Shown here: piece after piece, positions 35,545 to 39,990 of the stretch | How the letters are laid out: the number at the start of each line of letters is the position of its first letter | Numbering within the stretch: position 1 is the stretch's first letter | Assembly (NCBI GenBank): GCA_035411425.1 | Contig: DAONSX010000021.1 | Location: 1-39,990, forward strand | Reading direction: 5' to 3' | From: TTA-H9 sp002071415 | Lineage (GTDB): Bacteria; Bacteroidota; Bacteroidia; Bacteroidales; TTA-H9 | DNA length: 39,990 bases | The notes under the pieces: model-generated | Database searches by the model: none | Seen by the model: only the letters and a program-made list of their open reading frames with translations | What the model was told of the DNA's origin: nothing | Program-made: the position numbers and the translations under genes

Positions 35545-36006
35545 GGCTTGGGGTAATGTTTTTGGTGAATTGATTTTAGAAACAAATTTATAACAATATT
35601 GGAGAGTATTATCATCATAAAGTAATTTGTAGTAAAAATTTAATAATCCCTAAATCTTTGTTTTATAAGTTTCTCAATTTTAATCGTAAAAAGCTGATTT
35701 TGAATTATAAATCGAAAAAATTATTTCTGAGATAGTTCTTTTGTTGACGTTTCAGTGAGGGATTAAAGTACCTCCAAAATTATTATCAGGTCATTGGGCT
35801 GAAGTAAACCGAATTTCTTTCTTTCCTTAAAGAGAGAAATTTGCGAATCTTAATCATTCTCTAAAGATTCGGCTCATATTTAAGGGGTTTTGAAAATTTT
35901 GTTTTTACTGAATTACAATTAGGCTTGGATTCTAAAATCTATTCTTTCACAATCCAGTTTACTTTGATTTATTTTTGCAGCCTTAAACGACGTATTTAAC
36001 TTTATT
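35545..36006. other. Intergenic region between PD40 lipoprotein and lipA
   Basis: 462 bp without a supported gene. It contains the divergent promoters in part: TAAATTTG on the minus strand (35590-35583) and TATTTTTG on the plus strand (35970-35977), about 30 bp before lipA. An inverted repeat CGAATCTT (35844-35851) / AAGATTCG (35864-35871) with a 12-base loop is present but has no T-run. Confidence 0.45.
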
Positions 36007-36858
36007 ATGGAAGATTATCGCCAACCAAAACCTGAATGGATAAAAGTTCATATCAAAAAGGATCAGAAATATCGCCAAACTGCTTCCTTGTTGAAATCTT
36101 ACTCACTTAATACCATTTGTAGCAGCGGAAACTGTCCCAACATTAAAGAATGCTGGAAATACGGGACAGCTACTTTTATGATTTTGGGGGAAATTTGTAC
36201 GAGGGCCTGTAAATTTTGCAACACGGCGACGGGTAAACCCATGCCCCCAGATCCCGATGAACCCCAGCGATTAGCTAAGGCTGCCGTAGAGATGGGTTTA
36301 CGCTATATCGTCGTCACCTCTGTTGACAGGGATGACCTCGAAGACTTGGGAGCAGATCATTGGGTTAGGACGATTGTTGCCATACGCGAATGCCTACCCC
36401 AGGCACAAATAGAAGTATTGATCCCGGATTTTCAAGGCAGGGAGAACCTGATTCAAAGAATTATTAAAGGAAAACCCGATGTCGTCGGTCATAATCTTGA
36501 AACTATAGAGCGGCTTACTCCTATGATTCGAAGCCGTGCTCGATATAATGTAAGCCTCGAGGTAATCCGTCAGTTAGCCAAAAGTGGCATACCGGCCAAA
36601 TCGGGAATTATGGTGGGTCTCGGCGAATCTTTCGAAGAAATATTACAAACTATGGACGATCTCCTCGATGCGGGTTGTTCTATAATGACCATCGGCCAAT
36701 ATCTGAGACCTTCTCCTCGGCATTATCCTGTGATGGAATATATTCAACCTGAGATTTTTAGTGAGCTAAAAAAAATTGCTCTCGAAAAGGGATTCAAGGC
36801 TGCTGAATGTGGACCTTTGGTGCGTTCATCCTATCATGCATCTGAGTATAAAATTTGA
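36007..36858 (+). CDS. lipA: Lipoyl synthase
   Basis: Radical SAM enzyme that inserts two sulfurs into octanoyl-protein to make lipoyl groups for the 2-oxoacid dehydrogenases and the glycine cleavage system. Both iron-sulfur sites are complete: the auxiliary cluster C38-x4-C43-x5-C49 and the radical SAM C64-x3-C68-x2-C71 (CTRACKFC). The C-terminal RSSYHASE supplies the serine ligand of the auxiliary cluster. Length 283 aa is typical. The lipB start follows the stop by one base, giving a lipA-lipB operon for the endogenous lipoylation route. Confidence 0.97.
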   Translation: MEDYRQPKPEWIKVHIKKDQKYRQTASLLKSYSLNTICSSGNCPNIKECWKYGTATFMILGEICTRACKFCNTATGKPMPPDPDEPQRLAKAAVEMGLRYIVVTSVDRDDLEDLGADHWVRTIVAIRECLPQAQIEVLIPDFQGRENLIQRIIKGKPDVVGHNLETIERLTPMIRSRARYNVSLEVIRQLAKSGIPAKSGIMVGLGESFEEILQTMDDLLDAGCSIMTIGQYLRPSPRHYPVMEYIQPEIFSELKKIALEKGFKAAECGPLVRSSYHASEYKI

Positions 36859-36859
36859 A

Positions 36860-37549
36860 ATGACACTGCATCACAAAACACTTTGTATCGATCTGGGATT
36901 GGCTGAATATAAACAAAGCTGGGACTATCAGGAACAATTGTGCCGCCAATTGCAAAAGGCTGTTTTAAATGGTTCGTATGCCAATGCTTGCAATTACTTG
37001 CTGTTTGTTGAACATCCCCATGTTTATACACTCGGGAAAAATGGAAAACCAGGCAATTTGCTGGTAAATAGTAAATTTTTAAACAAAATCGGAGCAAGTT
37101 TTTGTATGACCAATAGGGGAGGAGATATTACATATCATGGACCGGGTCAAATTGTGGTTTACCCTTTATTTTACCTCGAAGCCTTTCGGATGGGTGTGAG
37201 GCAGTATATCGAAAATCTCGAAGAAGCCGTGATCCGTATGCTGAATGATTACCAAATAAAAGCCATGCTTATGCCTGGAGCTATTGGTGTATGGCTGGAT
37301 GCTGATACACCCGCTGCACGTAAAATCTGTGCAATAGGGGTTAGGGTTAGCAGAGGAATTAGCATGCATGGGCTGGCACTTAATGTAAATACTCGACTCG
37401 AATATTTTAACTACATTCATCCTTGCGGATTTGTAGATAAGGGTGTGACCTCCATGGAAAAAGAACTCCATTCCAATCTTAATATCCACGAAGTGAAAGA
37501 AAATATAAGAGGAAAACTTGCCAATGCCTTTGACCTGGAATTTGTTTGA
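36860..37549 (+). CDS. lipB: Lipoyl(octanoyl) transferase
   Basis: Transfers octanoyl from acyl carrier protein to the lipoyl domains, the step before LipA. Family motifs are VYTLGKNG, RGGDITYHGPGQIVVYP, the acyl-site lysine in ARKICAIGVRVSRGISMHGL, and the catalytic cysteine in YIHPCGFVDKGVTSM. The frame is open from 36776 inside lipA, but the ATG at 36860 (MTLHHKTLCIDLG, 229 aa) gives the usual N-terminus and lies one base after the lipA stop. Confidence 0.96.
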   Translation: MTLHHKTLCIDLGLAEYKQSWDYQEQLCRQLQKAVLNGSYANACNYLLFVEHPHVYTLGKNGKPGNLLVNSKFLNKIGASFCMTNRGGDITYHGPGQIVVYPLFYLEAFRMGVRQYIENLEEAVIRMLNDYQIKAMLMPGAIGVWLDADTPAARKICAIGVRVSRGISMHGLALNVNTRLEYFNYIHPCGFVDKGVTSMEKELHSNLNIHEVKENIRGKLANAFDLEFV

Positions 37550-37842
37550 AGTTTCTTTATTACTCGAAAATTTTAAACTTACCGCGATATAGTGGAAGTT
37601 TTTTAGCTCGAACCTTGTCTGCTTGTGTCGCTCGATCGAATGACGATTGATCGGATTATTTTATCAGGAGTAAACAAATCGAAATGAAGTATTTTATTGG
37701 TTTTGAAATATTTATGCTAAAATAAATGGATTTGAAGTCTTTCTGTGAACAAGCAGTTGTTCTTTTAAATTCGTGTTGCTAAAAATTTGCATAAAATTGC
37801 AAAATGATTACCGAATATTATTTTATTATAAATCAATAAGTT

Positions 37843-39693
37843 ATGAATAAGCATCTTTTATTAATTTTTATATGCTTAATAGCTTTGGCATCTAATGCCC
37901 AAACTTCCGACCTCGTTTTTTTGATACCGGCTGGAGAGAAATATGAGGGGCAAGATGTACTTAAGGAGATGGAGCGCATAGACCCTGATTATTTTAAAGC
38001 ATATAATCAATTGATGAGAGGTTTCATGGCCGAGAGTTTTTCTCTTTACGATCTGATGCAGAATTATCGGGTTCATCAAGGAAAAATTTCAGAAAAAGAA
38101 CCTTTATACATTGCTTTTACGCAGCACGGGATTAATCAGGCATGTAGGGGATTCGTTCTGCAAACGGAGAATGGAATAATTAAGAAGGATGAAACTTATT
38201 ACATTGATTTCGATCGCGATATTCTGGATGAGAATCCGGCAAAGGCGGGATCAATTACTCAGGTTTTGCCTCAGGAGATTGGTCGGATAATTTTATCCCA
38301 GCTCTCGGGAAGAGTGAGTCAGATAGTGCCCAAGGAGCATTATTTTTGTACGCAAACCGATAGGGCTACGGCATTTTATGAAGGATTTGCCGAACATTTC
38401 AGATTTATTTCGGTTCAATCCGAACCCGATGAAAGAATCAAGAGAACCATTCAAGAAGATTTAAGGGAAATTGGTGTTTGGCTTCCTAAATATATCCATG
38501 GATTCAGGAGGGATTACAACCTGAAAGGGCGTTTTGGTGTGTTTCGTGCAAGTGCGCCGGTGTGGTATCCAAAACTCGAGATCATGCGGAACCACACATT
38601 TATTGAGGGCAGGTTGATTCAGCGTCCACCTCAATTAAGCCGAAACGACGATCCCTGGTTACAAATTTTATACAAGGATGCCAGCGTATGGCCCGATATC
38701 ACTCGTTATAGAACAATGAACAATGCAGTGGCTACCGAAGGTGTCATCGCCACTTTCTTCTCCTATTTGATTGCATCCAACGGCAAGAAAAATTATTATC
38801 CTCCTTTGTATTACAGAGATTTTTTACCCGATGACTCGACTTTTATTTTTGAACGCCAGATATTTCCCTTGCGCAACGAGTATTTGAAAATTTTTACGGT
38901 TTTGGCAAAATATGTGCGAATGGATGTATTGGATTCGAGAACTCAAATTATCGATTTCATCGAAGGATATTCCAAAGAATTTCCTGACGAAGCCGGATTG
39001 GTAAAGGGGATATGGAGGGCTGCTTCAGGCATAGATTATCAACCTGATTTACCTGAACCTCTTTGGGTTGTAAATAATAATGCTCATTTTACTCCATGGG
39101 TTCTCTCACAATTTGGACCTAAATTAAAAACTTATCCTTTCGATATAAATAATTGCGATTCAGTTGAACTCATAGCCGTGAAAGGAGTTACACCAACGGA
39201 TGCTGTAGAATTGATTCAATACAGAAATCAAAAGGGCGGTTTTCAATCACTCGCTCAGATGGCTTCCATCCCAAAACTCAGTCCTTCGGCCCGAGAGGGG
39301 CTTGCACAATTACAACCTTATCAAAAAGAAAAAATTAGCACTAAAAATCCTTCGCCAAGCTGGTTCTATACCTATACGCTCTGGGCTTTTCTCAAAACAG
39401 CATTTCTTTATTTCATTGTCATTGGTTTGATCTATTTTGGCGTGGCTCAGCTTCTTCATTATCATCCCAAACCTGTACAATATCTTTGGAATTTTCTTCA
39501 GTTCTTTTTGCTTTCGCTATTGGGAATAGTTTGTACGGCCATAACTACAAGAAACATCATGTTGTTTATGGGTTTTGTGTTGGTAATTCTTGCGATTCAA
39601 TATGTCTTTCGTCGAAAACAGGGTATGGCATGTTGGTTCGAGATGGGAACCACCTTATTCATGAGTTTGTTGCTCGTTTACTCACTGTATTGA
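37843..39693 (+). CDS. Signal-peptide protein with HhH domain and C-terminal membrane helices
   Basis: 616-aa protein of unknown function. The signal peptide covers 1-19 (LLLIFICLIALASNAQ). Residues 20-425 are predicted non-cytoplasmic and include an apparent metalloprotease-like pattern TAFYEGFAEHFRF (about 175-195), though an HExxH is not seen. Residues about 432-495 (DINNCDSVELIAVKGVTPTD, YRNQKGGFQSLAQMASIPKL) are a ComEA-like helix-hairpin-helix, usually a DNA-binding fold but also found in Bacteroidetes exported proteins. Four membrane helices fill 515-616. No named family is recognised. The gap to lipB is 293 bp with a weak TTG (37757) and AAAATTTG (37782) as the only promoter-like elements. 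Confidence 0.78.
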   Translation: MNKHLLLIFICLIALASNAQTSDLVFLIPAGEKYEGQDVLKEMERIDPDYFKAYNQLMRGFMAESFSLYDLMQNYRVHQGKISEKEPLYIAFTQHGINQACRGFVLQTENGIIKKDETYYIDFDRDILDENPAKAGSITQVLPQEIGRIILSQLSGRVSQIVPKEHYFCTQTDRATAFYEGFAEHFRFISVQSEPDERIKRTIQEDLREIGVWLPKYIHGFRRDYNLKGRFGVFRASAPVWYPKLEIMRNHTFIEGRLIQRPPQLSRNDDPWLQILYKDASVWPDITRYRTMNNAVATEGVIATFFSYLIASNGKKNYYPPLYYRDFLPDDSTFIFERQIFPLRNEYLKIFTVLAKYVRMDVLDSRTQIIDFIEGYSKEFPDEAGLVKGIWRAASGIDYQPDLPEPLWVVNNNAHFTPWVLSQFGPKLKTYPFDINNCDSVELIAVKGVTPTDAVELIQYRNQKGGFQSLAQMASIPKLSPSAREGLAQLQPYQKEKISTKNPSPSWFYTYTLWAFLKTAFLYFIVIGLIYFGVAQLLHYHPKPVQYLWNFLQFFLLSLLGIVCTAITTRNIMLFMGFVLVILAIQYVFRRKQGMACWFEMGTTLFMSLLLVYSLY

Positions 39694-39749
39694 AGTTATA
39701 GAAGTTATATTTTATTGAAATTTGAACAAAAAGTATTAGGATGTTTAAA

Positions 39750-39828
39750 AGGCCTGTAAGACCTGTGAGCTCTTATTACTTTTTCGTTCGTTCCTTTGAG
39801 ATCTAACAGGTCTCCAAGACCTGTTAAG
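39750..39828. repeat. Pair of AGGTCT/AGACCTGTT intergenic repeats
   Basis: 39804-39826 is a perfect inverted repeat (TAACAGGTCT, CCA, AGACCTGTTA), followed by AGTCTTTT. A degenerate relative, AGGCCTGTAAGACCTGTGAG, lies at 39750-39769. Such short palindromes are frequent intergenic repeats in Bacteroidetes, and the perfect copy may also serve as a terminator for the plus-strand gene ending at 39693. Confidence 0.55.
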
Positions 39829-39840
39829 TCTTTTCCCAAT

Positions 39841-39990
39841 TTAAATATCATCCATTTTATCTTCCAGGTACACTTTATTCAAATCGTGCCAATACTCAAA
39901 ATTAGCAGTATCACCAAACAAGCTCATCACGTATTCGCCGCTTAACCCAACTTGAGAGCCTTAGGGATGCAATTTCCTTTTATACAGCAA
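39841..39990 (-). pseudogene. 3' fragment of a coding sequence, running off the right edge
   Basis: On the minus strand, the last 39 codons before the TAA at 39843-39841 read as ordinary protein (VGLSGEYVMSLFGDTANFEY, WHDLNKVYLEDKMDDI). The same frame has an in-frame stop at 39963-39961 and continues upstream with LLYKRKLHP. This looks like the tail of a real gene interrupted by a stop, or by a sequencing error. The protein family is not recognised. Confidence 0.35.

Overview
The window looks like an AT-rich chromosomal segment of a Bacteroidota (Bacteroidetes) organism, probably Bacteroidales-like. The evidence is a complete Bat (Bacteroides aerotolerance) operon, an ECF sigma / FecR / TonB-dependent receptor / DUF4249 locus, many SPII lipoproteins, a patatin fused to an outer-membrane barrel, and several promoters of the Bacteroidetes housekeeping form TTG-N19/20-TAnnTTTG. 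No insertion sequence, phage, integrase or CRISPR array is visible. The species cannot be named from the sequence alone.

Region 1 (435-4497, +): glycogen/starch metabolism, with a type I pullulanase followed 16 bp later by a eukaryote-like (GH13_8) glycogen branching enzyme. Region 2 (4497-11564, +): an ECF sigma factor whose ATG overlaps the glgB stop, an anti-sigma FecR protein, a TonB-dependent receptor with an N-terminal STN signalling domain, a DUF4249 lipoprotein and two tandemly duplicated lipoproteins of unknown function. The same 14-mer (ACATAAGGGTAAAT), followed at identical spacing by GTGT, lies upstream of both fecR and the first duplicated lipoprotein. It is a good candidate for the promoter read by the local sigma factor. 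A strong intrinsic terminator closes the locus.

Region 3 (11782-14757, -): a three-gene operon of unknown function. It encodes two small exported proteins sharing GKGG-x10/11-CP-x5-KCA and a large exported protein with a thioredoxin-like CPRC motif and probable propeller. A good promoter sits about 300 bp upstream, and the leader holds a perfect 38-bp AT palindrome and a 33-bp inverted repeat. This is the best candidate for an undescribed system here. Region 4 (14902-24063, +): a DUF302 protein, then the Bat operon moxR - DUF58 - DUF4381-like - batA - batB - batC - batD - batE, with its own promoter.

Region 5 (24136-32872, mostly -): a GH27 alpha-galactosidase-like protein, an unknown 305-aa protein, a patatin-barrel protein, a PLP-dependent trans-sulfuration enzyme, an XdhC gene broken by two frameshifts, and tRNA-Pro(TGG) and tRNA-Ser(GCT). 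Region 6 (33158-39990): a membrane metallophosphoesterase, a PD40 propeller lipoprotein, the lipoate genes lipA-lipB, a large signal-peptide/HhH/membrane protein of unknown function, and a repeat pair next to a fragmentary reading frame at the right edge.
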